Below, piece after piece: positions 7,451 to 16,365 of a stretch of 64,000 nt of DNA (its first letter is position 1; each line of letters opens with the position of its first letter). Under the pieces are notes generated by a model, which saw only the letters and a program-made list of their open reading frames with translations, did not search any database and was not told the origin of the DNA. The DNA comes from JARRPM01 sp963792815. Its GTDB lineage: Bacteria > Pseudomonadota > Gammaproteobacteria > Pseudomonadales > Halieaceae. Location of the stretch: positions 124,001-188,000 of the forward strand of contig CAWBXR010000012.1 of assembly GCA_963792815.1 (NCBI GenBank), in the 5' to 3' direction. The translations under genes and the position numbers were made by a program.

Positions 7451-8383
7451 TCAGCCAAACCGGCCGGTAATATAATTCTCGGTGAGTTCATGCTTTGGCA
7501 TGGTGAATATCTGCTTGGTATCACCCACCTCGATCAACTTGCCCATGTGAAAATAGGCAGTGCGCTGGGAGACGCGGGCCGCCTGCTGCATCGAGTGGGT
7601 GACTATCGCAATGGTGTAGTTCTCGCGCAGTTCATCGATCAATTCCTCGATGCGCGCCGTGGCGATAGGGTCCAGTGCTGAACAGGGCTCATCCATCAGG
7701 ATCACTTCCGGGCTTACCGCAATGGCACGGGCAATACACAGGCGCTGCTGCTGTCCGCCGGACAAGCCAGTGCCCGGTTTGTCGAGCTGGTCCTTTACCT
7801 CATCGAACAGGCTGGCCCGGCGCAGGCTGTCTTCTACAATCTCATCCATCTCGGCCTTGTTATGGGCAAGCCCGTGTATCCGCGGACCGTAGGCTACGTT
7901 TTCATAAATAGACTTGGGGAAGGGGTTGGGTTTCTGGAAGACCATGCCGACCCTGGCCCGCAGCAGAACCGTGTCCTGGTCGCCGCCGTATATGTCGTCT
8001 CCATCCAGGGCAAACTCTCCCTCAACCCTGCAGATCGGTATGATGTCGTTCATCCGGTTCAGGGTGCGCAGGAACGTGGATTTGCCGCAACCGGATGGCC
8101 CGATCATTGCGATCACCTCGTTGCGGCCAATGTCCAGGGAGATATTGGTAATGGCCTGTTTATCGCCATAAAACACATTGACGTTGCGCGCGGTCATTTT
8201 GGCGTCATCGACAAACGGCGTACCGATCGTCCGGTAATCCGCCGGCTCGACATGGTCCCGGATATCCAGTGGCCGCCTGGTTCCCGCCGCTTCCGCGGCA
8301 GCCCTGTCCTGTTCCCCTGCCCTGTCCATCTTGCTTTCTCCCGCTGTCCACGACAGCGATCTATTCGCTTCTGTCATATGCAT
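7451..8383 (-). CDS. pstB: Phosphate ABC transporter ATP-binding protein PstB
   Basis: A 310-residue ABC ATPase that powers phosphate import with PstA and PstC. The Walker A motif is GPSGCGKST, the signature LSGGQQQRL and the Walker B VILMDEPCSALDP; the Q-loop context VFQKPNPFPKSIYENV is diagnostic of PstB. The ATPase core begins at about residue 62 (MTARNVNVFYGDK), so the first ~60 residues are an extra, polar N-terminal extension. Internal starts at 8377 or 8329 cannot be excluded, since no strong ribosome site marks the 8383 start. It follows pstA by 13 bp. Confidence 0.95.
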   Translation of the reverse strand: MHMTEANRSLSWTAGESKMDRAGEQDRAAAEAAGTRRPLDIRDHVEPADYRTIGTPFVDDAKMTARNVNVFYGDKQAITNISLDIGRNEVIAMIGPSGCGKSTFLRTLNRMNDIIPICRVEGEFALDGDDIYGGDQDTVLLRARVGMVFQKPNPFPKSIYENVAYGPRIHGLAHNKAEMDEIVEDSLRRASLFDEVKDQLDKPGTGLSGGQQQRLCIARAIAVSPEVILMDEPCSALDPIATARIEELIDELRENYTIAIVTHSMQQAARVSQRTAYFHMGKLIEVGDTKQIFTMPKHELTENYITGRFG

Positions 8384-8396
8384 CGATTATACCCGA

Positions 8397-9686
8397 TCAT
8401 TTTCTTTCAAAGCGCCTGCGCAGGTAAACCGCCAGTGCGTTCATCAGGATCAGGAAGCCCATCAGCACCATGATCGCCGCCGAGGTCTTCTCGGTGAAGC
8501 CGCGCTCGGGGCTGTCCGCCCAGAGGTAGATCTGCACCGGCAGCACCGTCGCCGGATCGGTTACGCCCGCCGGCGTATCCATAATGAAAGCCACCATCCC
8601 GATCATCAGCAGGGGGGCAGACTCGCCCAGCGCCTGGGCCATGCCAATGATGGAGCCGGTCAGGATACCTGGCATGGCAACCGGCAACACATGGTGTACA
8701 ACGGTCTGCAACTTGGAGGCGCCCACGCCCAGGGCGGCCTCCCGGATCGACGGCGACACCGCCTGGATCGCCGCCCGGGAGGTAATGATAATCGTGGGCA
8801 GTGTCATCAGCGACAGTACGATTCCGCCGACCAGCGGGGCCGAGCGTGGCAATTCAAAGAAATTGATAAACACCGCCAGGCCCAGCAGGCCAAAGACAAT
8901 CGAAGGTACCGCCGCGAGGTTATTGATGTTGATCTCGATCAGGTCGGTAATACGGTTGCGCGGGGCAAACTCCTCGAGGTAGACCGCTGCCGCCACACCG
9001 ATCGGGAAAGCTATGGCAAAGGTGACCAGCAGGGTGAAGAAAGAGCCATACAGCGCCACCCGGATACCCGCCATCTCGGGCTCACGGGAATCCCCCTGGG
9101 TGAAAAAGGTGGTATTGAAGCGTGACTCCGTGCGGCCCTGGGCTCGCAGCTCGTCCAGCCAGCTTATTTGCAGGTCCTTGACCTTGCGCTCCGCTTCCCG
9201 GGCCCCGGCCGCGACCTGGCCCTTGAGATAACTGCCCGCCTCCGCGTGGGCCCGCAACCATATTTCACTGCTGTGGCCGATCAGGGCGGGATCTGCCAGC
9301 ACCTTGTCGCGCAGGTCATACTCCGCGCCGATACTGAGGAGCCGGTACAGCTGTTGTTTCTCCTTGCGCCCACTGACCTGGGGAAACATCTCGCGCAGGC
9401 TGGTCTTTATCGCCCCGAGATAATCCGCGGAGTAGATCTCCTGCTCGTCGGCCCCTGGGGCCAGACCCAGCGAGTCCTGGGACAGGTCCACGGTTACCTT
9501 GATGTAGTGCTGGGTAAAGGCGGGCATACCCTTGCTGACGATGTCGAACAGCAGGATGAACAGGAAGACGAAGCCGGTGAGGACCGCGAGGCGACCATAC
9601 CACTGGAAGCGCCGCTCCCGCGCATAGCGCTTTTTCAGGGATGCCTGGATGGCCTCTGTGGCTTTCAAGGACTGGCGCTTACTCAT
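8397..9686 (-). CDS. pstA: Phosphate ABC transporter permease PstA
   Basis: A 429-residue inner-membrane permease. One N-terminal membrane span (LTGFVFLFILLFDIV, residues ~34-48) is followed by a large periplasmic insert (~60-210). The C-terminal half has the multi-span permease domain, with the EAALGVGASKLQTVVHHVLPVA coupling loop that contacts PstB and a final span before YLRRRFERK. It is longer than the ~300-residue enterobacterial PstA; long forms with the extra periplasmic region are common in Pseudomonas-like bacteria. Its start overlaps the end of pstC by 8 bp, consistent with translational coupling. Confidence 0.95.
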   Translation of the reverse strand: MSKRQSLKATEAIQASLKKRYARERRFQWYGRLAVLTGFVFLFILLFDIVSKGMPAFTQHYIKVTVDLSQDSLGLAPGADEQEIYSADYLGAIKTSLREMFPQVSGRKEKQQLYRLLSIGAEYDLRDKVLADPALIGHSSEIWLRAHAEAGSYLKGQVAAGAREAERKVKDLQISWLDELRAQGRTESRFNTTFFTQGDSREPEMAGIRVALYGSFFTLLVTFAIAFPIGVAAAVYLEEFAPRNRITDLIEININNLAAVPSIVFGLLGLAVFINFFELPRSAPLVGGIVLSLMTLPTIIITSRAAIQAVSPSIREAALGVGASKLQTVVHHVLPVAMPGILTGSIIGMAQALGESAPLLMIGMVAFIMDTPAGVTDPATVLPVQIYLWADSPERGFTEKTSAAIMVLMGFLILMNALAVYLRRRFERK

Positions 9687-11067
9687 ATTGCTCCCTGTAT
9701 TTCCTGACGACGTAGAGGGCGATCACATTGAGCAGCAGGGTAACGAAGAACAACACCAGGCCCAGGGCAAACGCCGCCAGGGTCTTGGGACTGTCGAACT
9801 CCTGGTCTCCCACCAGCAGGGTCACGATCTGCACGGTTATGGTGGTTACCGCCTCGAGGGGATTGATGGTCAACTTGGCGGACAGGCCCGCCGCCATCAC
9901 CACGATCATGGTTTCCCCGATCGCCCTCGATACCGCCAGCAGGATGCCGCCGACAATACCCGGCAACGCGGCCGGCAGAAGCACCTTGCGGATGGTCTCA
10001 TTCATGGTCGCGCCCATGCCCAGTGATGCCTCGCGCAGGGTATCGGGCACTGCATTGATGATGTCATCCGACAGTGACATAACGAACGGGATGATCATGA
10101 TGCCCATGACCAGTCCCGCCGCCAGGGCGCTCTCCGATGCCACGTGCAAGCCCAGGGACTCTCCCAGCGTGCGGATAAACGGCGCGACCGTGAGCGCGGC
10201 AAAAAAGCCGTAAACCACCGTGGGAACGCCTGCGAGAATTTCCAGCACCGGCTTGGTAACCGAGCGAAACCCGCGGCTGGCATACTCGGAGAGGTAAATA
10301 GCGGACATCAGACCCACGGGCACTGCGATGACCATGGCCACCGCAGAAATCAACAGGGTGCCGACAAACAGCGGGACAAAGCCAAAGGAGCCTGAAGCCG
10401 CTACCTGATCGGCCCGGATAGCCATTTGCGGGCTCCACTCGAGCCCGAACAGGAAGTCCAGGATGGGAATCGTCTGGAAAAAGCGGATCGCTTCGAACAG
10501 CACCGACAAAACGATGCCCAGGGTGGTCAGGACCGCGAGAAAGGAACAGCTGAACAGGATCCACTTGAGGATACTCTCAACATGGTTGCGCGCCCGCAGG
10601 GCCGGCCTGATACGGCGCAGGGCCAGGATGGCACCGCACAGCGCGACCAACAGCACCAGCAGGGCCTTGATCATGCGGCTGGAAGACATCAGTGAACTGT
10701 AGTGTTCGGCCGCCTTTATTTGGGCCGCATCCAGCATGCTGGCGTCGGTAGCACCCAGCGCGTAGCTGACGACCTGGTTGAAATAAAGTCCCTGCTCGCT
10801 GGTGGACAGCTCCTGCACACTGGCGGGCAGGTCGCCTACCACCATGCGAGCCAGGATGCTGTTCTCGAACACCAGCCACAGCACCAACACGGCCAGTGCA
10901 GGCAGGAGGGCCCACAACGCCGCCATGTAGCCGTAGTGCTTGGGCAGCGAGTGCAGCGCCCGGGCACCGCCCTGCCCCGCCGTGATGGTATGGGAGCGCT
11001 TGCGCCCCATAAAGAAACTGACGACCGTCAACAGTAACAGCGCCAGGAAGACCGTGGTCGTATCCAT
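9679..11067 (-). CDS. pstC: Phosphate ABC transporter permease PstC
   Basis: A 462-residue inner-membrane permease that pairs with PstA. It has N-terminal spans (VFLALLLLTVVSFFMG and a second near 45-65), a ~60-residue periplasmic loop, further spans, and the permease domain. That domain contains EYASRGFRSVTKPVLEILAGVPTV and the EASLGMGATMNETIRKVLLPAALPG coupling loop. The ATG at 11067 is preceded by GAGG. An intrinsic terminator-like hairpin with a T7 tail lies only ~10 bp upstream, between pstS and pstC, and may set the PstS-to-permease ratio. Confidence 0.95.
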   Translation of the reverse strand: MDTTTVFLALLLLTVVSFFMGRKRSHTITAGQGGARALHSLPKHYGYMAALWALLPALAVLVLWLVFENSILARMVVGDLPASVQELSTSEQGLYFNQVVSYALGATDASMLDAAQIKAAEHYSSLMSSSRMIKALLVLLVALCGAILALRRIRPALRARNHVESILKWILFSCSFLAVLTTLGIVLSVLFEAIRFFQTIPILDFLFGLEWSPQMAIRADQVAASGSFGFVPLFVGTLLISAVAMVIAVPVGLMSAIYLSEYASRGFRSVTKPVLEILAGVPTVVYGFFAALTVAPFIRTLGESLGLHVASESALAAGLVMGIMIIPFVMSLSDDIINAVPDTLREASLGMGATMNETIRKVLLPAALPGIVGGILLAVSRAIGETMIVVMAAGLSAKLTINPLEAVTTITVQIVTLLVGDQEFDSPKTLAAFALGLVLFFVTLLLNVIALYVVRKYREQYE

Positions 11068-11076
11068 TACAGCCTC

Positions 11077-11121
11077 AAAAAAACCGCTGCGCCGCCACCG
11101 GTAATACCGGGCGGCGGCGCA
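11077..11121 (-). terminator. Terminator/attenuator-like hairpin between pstS and pstC
   Basis: Read on the minus strand, a GC-rich stem (TGCGCCGCC..CCGG pairing with CCGG..GGCGGCGCA, loop TATTA, 11121-11088) is followed after four bases by seven Ts (11083-11077). This has intrinsic-terminator form. It lies inside the pst operon and directly before the pstC ribosome site, so partial read-through is likely. Confidence 0.7.
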
Positions 11122-11162
11122 TTTTAATTCCGCCGGGCAACATCAGCCCCGGCGCTCGGTGA

Positions 11163-12305
11163 CTACAACTTGAGCGGAGTCATGGCCTTCACGTCGGCCT
11201 GAACCTTTTTGAGCTCCTCATCGGCAAGGGGGATCAGGCCCTTCTCGGGCAGGTAGCCGTCTTCGCCCATCGCCTTGTTTGAGGTGAACTCTACAGCATA
11301 TTCCTGGATACCGGGAATCTTACCGACATGGGCGCCCTTGATGTAGAAATACAGCGGCCGTGACACCGGGTAGTCGCCGCTGGAAATGGTGTCGAAGGTC
11401 GGGCTCACGCCATCGATAAGCGACCCCTGTACCTTGTCGCCGTTCTCCTCGAGGAAACTGAAGCCGAAGATTCCCACCGCGTTCGGGTTGGCATCGAGTT
11501 TCTGCACGATCAGGTTGTCGTTCTCACCGGCTTCAATATAGGCCCCGTCCTCACGGATGGCGTAGGCAATTGAGTCAAACAGGTCTTCGCCCTTGGGCGC
11601 CTTGCCTTTTTGCTCCTGCAGGGCCTGGTAGAACCCCGCGGGCAGGCCGAGTTTGGCCATCGCTGCCTGTATCTCATCGGTCTGCTCAGCTGACAGGTCA
11701 CGCAGAGCCTTCAGTCCGGGTATTGCCTTTGCGCCGCCGCCCATCGCCAGCTCGGCAAAGGCATCACGGGTACCCGAGGTCGGGGGGGGGCCCAGCACTT
11801 CAATCGTGGTGGCCGGCAGCGCGGGGTTGACGTCCTTCCAGGTCTTGTAGGGGTTGGCCATAAGCTTGCCATCGGGGCCGGGTATATCCTTGGCCAGGGC
11901 CAGGTAGATGTCCTTCAGGGACAGGTCCAGTTTCGGCGCACTCCTGGCGTTGGCCACGGCAATGCCATCATAGCCGACCAGAACCTCGACGATCTCGGTG
12001 ACACCGTTGCTCTGGCAATCATCGAACTCGCTCTGCTTGATTCTGCGTGACGAGTTGGTGATGTCCGGGGTATTGGCGCCAACGCCCTTGCAGAAGAGCT
12101 TGAGACCGCCGCCGGACCCGGTCGCTTCGATCTTCGGTGTCTTGAAGCCCGTGGAGCGACCGAAGCGCTCGGCGACGACGGTGGCAAATGGGTACACGGT
12201 GGAGGAACCGACGATACTGATGTTATCGCGTCCTGCGGCATGGGCCGTTGCTGAACCACCGACGATAGCGGCGAGGGCGACTGCACTCAGAGGAAATTTT
12301 TTCAC
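11163..12305 (-). CDS. pstS: Periplasmic phosphate-binding protein PstS
   Basis: A 380-residue protein with a Sec signal peptide (MKKFPLSAVALAAIVGGSATAHA). The phosphate-binding motifs of the family are visible in order: ISIVGSSTVYPFA (residues ~29-41), EATGSGGG (~59), ITNSSRR (~80) and PPPTSGTRDAF (~178-188). It delivers phosphate to PstCA in the inner membrane. It is the first gene of the pst operon and has a predicted Pho box about 80 bp upstream of the ATG. The hairpin following it suggests it is made in excess over the permeases. The length is typical of the longer Pseudomonas-type PstS. Confidence 0.96.
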   Translation of the reverse strand: MKKFPLSAVALAAIVGGSATAHAAGRDNISIVGSSTVYPFATVVAERFGRSTGFKTPKIEATGSGGGLKLFCKGVGANTPDITNSSRRIKQSEFDDCQSNGVTEIVEVLVGYDGIAVANARSAPKLDLSLKDIYLALAKDIPGPDGKLMANPYKTWKDVNPALPATTIEVLGPPPTSGTRDAFAELAMGGGAKAIPGLKALRDLSAEQTDEIQAAMAKLGLPAGFYQALQEQKGKAPKGEDLFDSIAYAIREDGAYIEAGENDNLIVQKLDANPNAVGIFGFSFLEENGDKVQGSLIDGVSPTFDTISSGDYPVSRPLYFYIKGAHVGKIPGIQEYAVEFTSNKAMGEDGYLPEKGLIPLADEELKKVQADVKAMTPLKL

Positions 12306-12385
12306 GTGATCTGTACTCCCTGACTATGACTGGAGCGATGTTCGGGGTTTGCTCCGGGTACCCGCAGGCGATTCTATGCCAGCTT

Positions 12386-12404
12386 TGTTACGGAATTGTT
12401 ACAG
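12386..12404 (-). promoter_or_regulatory. Predicted Pho box of the pst operon
   Basis: On the minus strand the sequence reads CTGTAACAATTCCGTAACA: half-sites CTGTAAC and CCGTAAC in direct repeat 11 bp apart with an AATT spacer. It lies ~81 bp upstream of the pstS start, the usual place for PhoB activation. Confidence 0.65.
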
Positions 12405-12410
12405 CGGTAC

Positions 12411-12440
12411 AAAACCGGGGCACGGACAGCCCAGGCCCGG
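12411..12440 (-). terminator. Possible terminator after phoU2
   Basis: On the minus strand CCGGGC pairs with GCCCCGG (one bulge) and is followed by four Ts, just after the phoU2 stop and before the pstS Pho box. The short U-tract makes this a weak call. Confidence 0.35.
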
Positions 12441-12450
12441 CTCACTGGCG

Positions 12451-13155
12451 CTAGTCGCCCAGCTCCGCCAGGCGACCGTGCCGGACATCCATGCCGCGCA
12501 CGAGATAGATCACATGTTCGGCGATATTGCTGGCATGATCGCCGATACGTTCAAGACTGCGCAGAGCCCACATCTCGTTGATGATGCTCCCTATCGCCCG
12601 TGGGTCCTCCATCATGAAGGTCATCAGGCTGCGCAGGGCACTGCCGTACTCCTTGTCGACGATACTGTCATTCTTGACAACCTCGACCGCCGTTTGCACG
12701 TCGAGACGGGCGAAGGCATCCAGCGACCGGCGCAGCATGTCGGCCACATGGGTACCTATATGCCGGATCTCGATGAAATGACTGGGCGAGTTGCCCGCCT
12801 CAGACAGCCGCATCGCCTGCCTCGCCACCTTGGCGGCCTCGTCGCCTATCCGCTCCAGGTCGGTATTGACCTTGATAATGGCCACCACCAGTCGCAAATC
12901 ACTGGCCGCGGGCTGGCGCCTGGCCAGGATCGAGGCACACTGGTCGTCGATGGACATCTCCATCTGGTTGACCTCGTGATCCCGGTTAATGATCACTTCG
13001 GCCTGGCCGCTGTCCATCGTGACAAGCGCCTCTATGGCACTGGCCAGTTGCTGCTCCACCTTGCCGCCCATCTCCAGCATGAAGTTGCGCAGATCTTCCA
13101 GCTCGGTGTTGAACTGGCCGGAAATATGGTGCATGTAATCTTCTTGTTTCAACAT
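12451..13155 (-). CDS. phoU: Second PhoU protein, linked to phoBR
   Basis: A 234-residue PhoU homologue with two three-helix repeats. It has the metal-site motifs LERIGDEAAKVAR (about residue 100) and LERIGDHASNIAEH (about residue 205) and the DHEVNQMEMSIDDQC segment shared with the family. It starts 5 bp after the phoR stop, so it belongs to a phoB-phoR-phoU operon, separate from the pst operon with its own phoU at 6705-7430. The two differ through most of their length, so this is not a recent tandem copy. Position suggests a direct role with PhoR. Confidence 0.93.
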   Translation of the reverse strand: MLKQEDYMHHISGQFNTELEDLRNFMLEMGGKVEQQLASAIEALVTMDSGQAEVIINRDHEVNQMEMSIDDQCASILARRQPAASDLRLVVAIIKVNTDLERIGDEAAKVARQAMRLSEAGNSPSHFIEIRHIGTHVADMLRRSLDAFARLDVQTAVEVVKNDSIVDKEYGSALRSLMTFMMEDPRAIGSIINEMWALRSLERIGDHASNIAEHVIYLVRGMDVRHGRLAELGD

Positions 13156-13160
13156 CTTGT

Positions 13161-14499
13161 CTACCGCCCTGCCAATAACTGTTGGTTCATCATGCCACGG
13201 ATGCGCTCACCGTGGGCCGCGTGGTAACTGTGCCCTGGACAGGGAAACACCAGGCTGAAAGCGCTGCCCTTGCCCAGCTTGCTCTCTATCTGGAGCCGGG
13301 CCCCATGGCTGGCCGCCACATGTTTGACGATAGCCAGCCCCAGGCCGGTGCCACCGCCACTGCTGGCGGACCTGCTGTCCTCCACCCGGAAAAACCGTTC
13401 GGTAAGCCGCGGGATATTGCTCGCATCCACGCCGATACCCTCGTCCCTGACAGTGAGGTAGCAGCTGCCATCGCGCTGGCTCCAGCTGACCCTTACCACA
13501 CTGTCGTCCGCACTGTACTTGATAGCGTTCAGTACCAGGTTGGACACGGCGCTGTACAGCTCACGGTAATCGCCGGGCACCTTGTAATCTGCGGCCAGAT
13601 CCAGTCTCCACCTTGCGCTGCGGGTATGCGGTTCCCAACTCGTCCTGCAGCTCAGCCAACAGGGCCCGGATATCCACCGGTGTGTGTGCCTCGATTCCCT
13701 GCTCGCTCTCGATCCGCGACAACCACAGCAGATCCTTGAGCAGGGTCTCCATTCGTTCGGCCTGCTGCAGCATTTGCTGCAGGGGCTTGACGTAAACCTG
13801 GGGCAATTTGCCGGTGTCACTCAGGAAGGTGCCCAGGTATCCGCTGATAACTGTCAGGGGGGTGCGCAGTTCGTGGGACACGTTGGCAACGAAATCCTTG
13901 CGCACTTTCTCCATGCGCACGGCGGCGGTGATGTCGCGGATGAAAAGCAGCCTGTCGCCGTCACCAAACCGGGTGATTTCGACCCGCAGCCAGGTGCCGG
14001 CATCCCCGGCGGTGCGGTACTCGAGGGGTTCGCCGAATTCCCCGCGATTGAAATAACGCAGGAATTCGGGCGCGCGCACCAGGTTCATCAGGCTCTGACC
14101 ACGGTCCGCGGCGCGCAGGCCCAGCAGTGCCTGCGCCGGCTCGTTGAACCACTTCAACACGCCGTGATCATCGACGATGGCGACCCCGTCGCGCATCGAG
14201 GAAAACGAGTCCTGCAGATAATCTACTGTAGATTGCAGCCGCTGCCGGGCGTCGCGCCCGCGCTTCTGCATCTGGTACATCTGGCTGAGCAGGTCACCCC
14301 AGATGCCGTAGGTCTCGGGCGGAGGTTCGCCGGGAGTCCGCAGCCACTGTTGTACCCTGTGCATCTGGTACAACCAGAATACCAGCAGGCCCAGCAGAGT
14401 GCCGGCCAGCGCAAGCAGGCCCTGCCCGTAATACCAGCCTATCGCCGCGGCAACTGCGAGCAGCAGGCCTACCCTGCCGGCAACAGTAAACGAGTTCAT
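13161..14499 (-). CDS. phoR: Phosphate-regulon sensor histidine kinase PhoR, with a frameshift
   Basis: The membrane kinase that phosphorylates PhoB under phosphate limitation. From the ATG at 14499: two hydrophobic N-terminal segments (residues 8-42), a PAS domain (~95-190, FSSMRDGVAIVDDHG), and the H-box FVANVSHELRTPL with the phospho-accepting H209. The N-box LVLNAIKYSAD and the G-boxes DEGIGV and GGGTGLGLAIVKH lie in a different frame. The switch is near 13601-13602 (residue ~299), where dropping one base of a GG pair restores the sequence VETDLAADYKVP across the junction. All kinase motifs are intact on either side, so a sequencing error is more likely than inactivation. If real, it would remove the ATP-binding domain. 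phoU2 follows by 5 bp. Confidence 0.88.
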
Positions 14500-14518
14500 G
14501 GGGTCAGACTCTCCGGCA

Positions 14519-15223
14519 CTAGGCCACCCCGCGGGAGGAGAAACGGTAACCGGTGCCCCGCACCGTCTGGATAAGATTACTGTAGTCGCCTTGCGGAGAC
14601 TGCAGCGCCTTGCGCAGGCGGCGGATATGGACGTCGATGGTGCGCTCCTCCACATACACGTTGGCGCCCCACACCTGGTCCAGCAACTGGCCACGGGTAT
14701 ACGCCCGTTCCGGATGAGACATGAAGAACTGTAGCAGCTTGAACTCAGTCGGGCCCATTTCCACCGGGTTCTCCCCTATCAGTACCCGCCGGCTCTCGCC
14801 GTCCAGAACCAGCTCGCTCACCTGCATCCGCTCATTGGCCGGGCCGCCCCCGCTGCGCCGCAGCAGGGCCCGGACCCGGGCTATCAGCTCGCGCGGCGCA
14901 AAGGGTTTGGTGATGTAGTCGTCGGCGCCGACATCCAGGCCCTGGATAACGTTGTCCTCGGCCGTCTTTGCCGTGAGCATGATAACCGGCAGGTCGCGGG
15001 TGGTATCCCCGCGCTTCAGCCGCCGCAGCATCTCCAGCCCACTGCCGCCGGGAAGCATCCAGTCCAGCAGCACGATGTCCGGTCGCTCATCGACAACCTG
15101 GGTGTAGGCATCGTGGATATTGTCGGCCTCGATACAGCGAAACTCGGCGATTTCCAGCGCCATGCGGAGCATGTCGCGAATCGCCGTTTCGTCATCGACC
15201 ACCAGCACGGTTGATTCATTCAT
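14519..15223 (-). CDS. phoB: Phosphate-regulon response regulator PhoB
   Basis: A 234-residue OmpR/PhoB-family regulator. The receiver domain has the acidic pair D10-D11, phospho-acceptor D54 (VLLDWMLPGGSG), a conserved T/A switch in IMLTAKTAED and K106 (YITKPFAPREL). The C-terminal winged helix (about 135-230) contains LLQFFMSHPERAYTRGQLLDQVWG and the recognition-helix region ERTIDVHIRRLRKAL. Phosphorylated PhoB binds 11-bp direct-repeat Pho boxes, of which several are predicted in this window, including one upstream of this gene (autoregulation). phoR follows 19 bp downstream. Confidence 0.96.
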   Translation of the reverse strand: MNESTVLVVDDETAIRDMLRMALEIAEFRCIEADNIHDAYTQVVDERPDIVLLDWMLPGGSGLEMLRRLKRGDTTRDLPVIMLTAKTAEDNVIQGLDVGADDYITKPFAPRELIARVRALLRRSGGGPANERMQVSELVLDGESRRVLIGENPVEMGPTEFKLLQFFMSHPERAYTRGQLLDQVWGANVYVEERTIDVHIRRLRKALQSPQGDYSNLIQTVRGTGYRFSSRGVA

Positions 15224-15272
15224 CGGTCATTTTCCCCATCCGGCTCTTGAGTGGCCCTATTAGATGATGAAA

Positions 15273-15292
15273 TTATGACAATTAAATGACAC
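15273..15292 (-). promoter_or_regulatory. Predicted Pho box upstream of phoB
   Basis: On the minus strand the sequence reads GTGTCATTTAATTGTCATAA: half-sites TGTCATT and TGTCATA in direct repeat 11 bp apart with a TAAT spacer, a close match to the PhoB consensus. It ends 50 bp before the phoB start. Confidence 0.75.
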
Positions 15293-15312
15293 AACCCTGG
15301 TAAAGGGCGGCG

Positions 15313-16365
15313 CTAGCGCAGGCTCGCATTGATGTTGACGAGCATTTTGTTGCCCGGGCAGAGCTCGCCCTCTTCCAGCTGGTTCAGTGGCCTGTGGGAA
15401 GTTTCCAGTACGTCGTGCAGGTCCCGGGAATTCTTGTCCAGGTAGATCAGGCCCGTGAGGATAGTGCCATCCGCCTGGTTATCCATCAGGGCCATCATCG
15501 CTGAACGTCGGTCAAAGGGATTCAGGGTATCCGCATCCTCGTACAGGCGCAGCACGGAGCCGTCGTGCATCGTCACCTCGTGAGCGGCACCCGGTCGGGA
15601 ACTGGTGGTGATTTCCTGGCGCATCGGAACAAAATCCACTGTACCGGTTGCCTCAGCGTGATCCCGCACGAACTCGTAGCTCTTGGTGGACGCCGTGGTG
15701 TTGTTGAAGGTAACGCAGGGCGAGATTACATCGATCAGCGCAAAGCCACGGTGACTCATGGCCGCCTTGATCAGGGGTACCAGCTGTTCCTTGTCGCCGG
15801 AAAAGCTGCGGGCGACGAAGGTGGCCCCCATCTGCAGGGCCGTGGTGCACAGGTCGATGGCGTGGAAGGGATTAACATCTCCCTTTTTCCCGGCGGACCC
15901 CTCGTCGGCAGTGGCGGAGTCCTGCCCCTTGGTGAGGCCGTAGCAACCGTTGTTCATTACGATGTAAACCATGTTCAGGTTGCGCCTGATCACGTGGGCA
16001 AATTGCCCCATGCCGATAGAGGCCGTGTCGCCGTCACCGGACACACCCAGGTATAACAGGTCGCGGTTTGCCATCGCGGCACCGGTCACCACCGACGGCA
16101 TGCGCCCGTGAACCGAGTTAAAACCGTGGGATTTGCCGAGAAAATACGTGGGCGTCTTGGAAGAGCAGCCGATGCCCGACAATTTGGCGATCTTATGGGG
16201 CTCCAGCGACAGCTCGTGACAGGCCCGCACCAGGGCGCCACTGATCGAGTCGTGACCACAGCCCGCACAAAGGGTAGAGATGGAACCCTCGTAGGCTGCC
16301 TTGGTATAGCCCAGTTCGTTGACCGGCAAGCCGGGGTGGCGAAACTTCGGTATCTGGTAGCTCAT
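15313..16365 (-). CDS. korB: 2-oxoacid:ferredoxin oxidoreductase, beta subunit (KorB-like)
   Basis: A 350-residue thiamine-diphosphate subunit of a 2-oxoglutarate (or related 2-oxoacid):ferredoxin oxidoreductase, which oxidatively decarboxylates the 2-oxoacid to acyl-CoA and reduces a low-potential carrier. Motifs: CAGCGHDSI (about residue 29), IGCSSKTPTYF, the ThDP/Mg motif GDGDTASIGMGQFAHVIRRN and YIVMNNGCYGLTKGQ. The conserved Cys of CAGCGH and GIGCSS are the expected cluster/cofactor ligands. The ATG at 16365 overlaps the alpha-subunit stop (ATGA), which fixes the start. It is the last gene of the three-gene operon running down from 19993. Substrate cannot be fixed from sequence; 2-oxoglutarate is the usual annotation. 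Confidence 0.9.
   Translation of the reverse strand: MSYQIPKFRHPGLPVNELGYTKAAYEGSISTLCAGCGHDSISGALVRACHELSLEPHKIAKLSGIGCSSKTPTYFLGKSHGFNSVHGRMPSVVTGAAMANRDLLYLGVSGDGDTASIGMGQFAHVIRRNLNMVYIVMNNGCYGLTKGQDSATADEGSAGKKGDVNPFHAIDLCTTALQMGATFVARSFSGDKEQLVPLIKAAMSHRGFALIDVISPCVTFNNTTASTKSYEFVRDHAEATGTVDFVPMRQEITTSSRPGAAHEVTMHDGSVLRLYEDADTLNPFDRRSAMMALMDNQADGTILTGLIYLDKNSRDLHDVLETSHRPLNQLEEGELCPGNKMLVNINASLR

Noticed and set aside
12361..12450. A tRNA or small RNA gene before pstS
   Set aside because: The gap is short and fully accounted for by a possible phoU2 terminator and the pst Pho box. No cloverleaf can be drawn.
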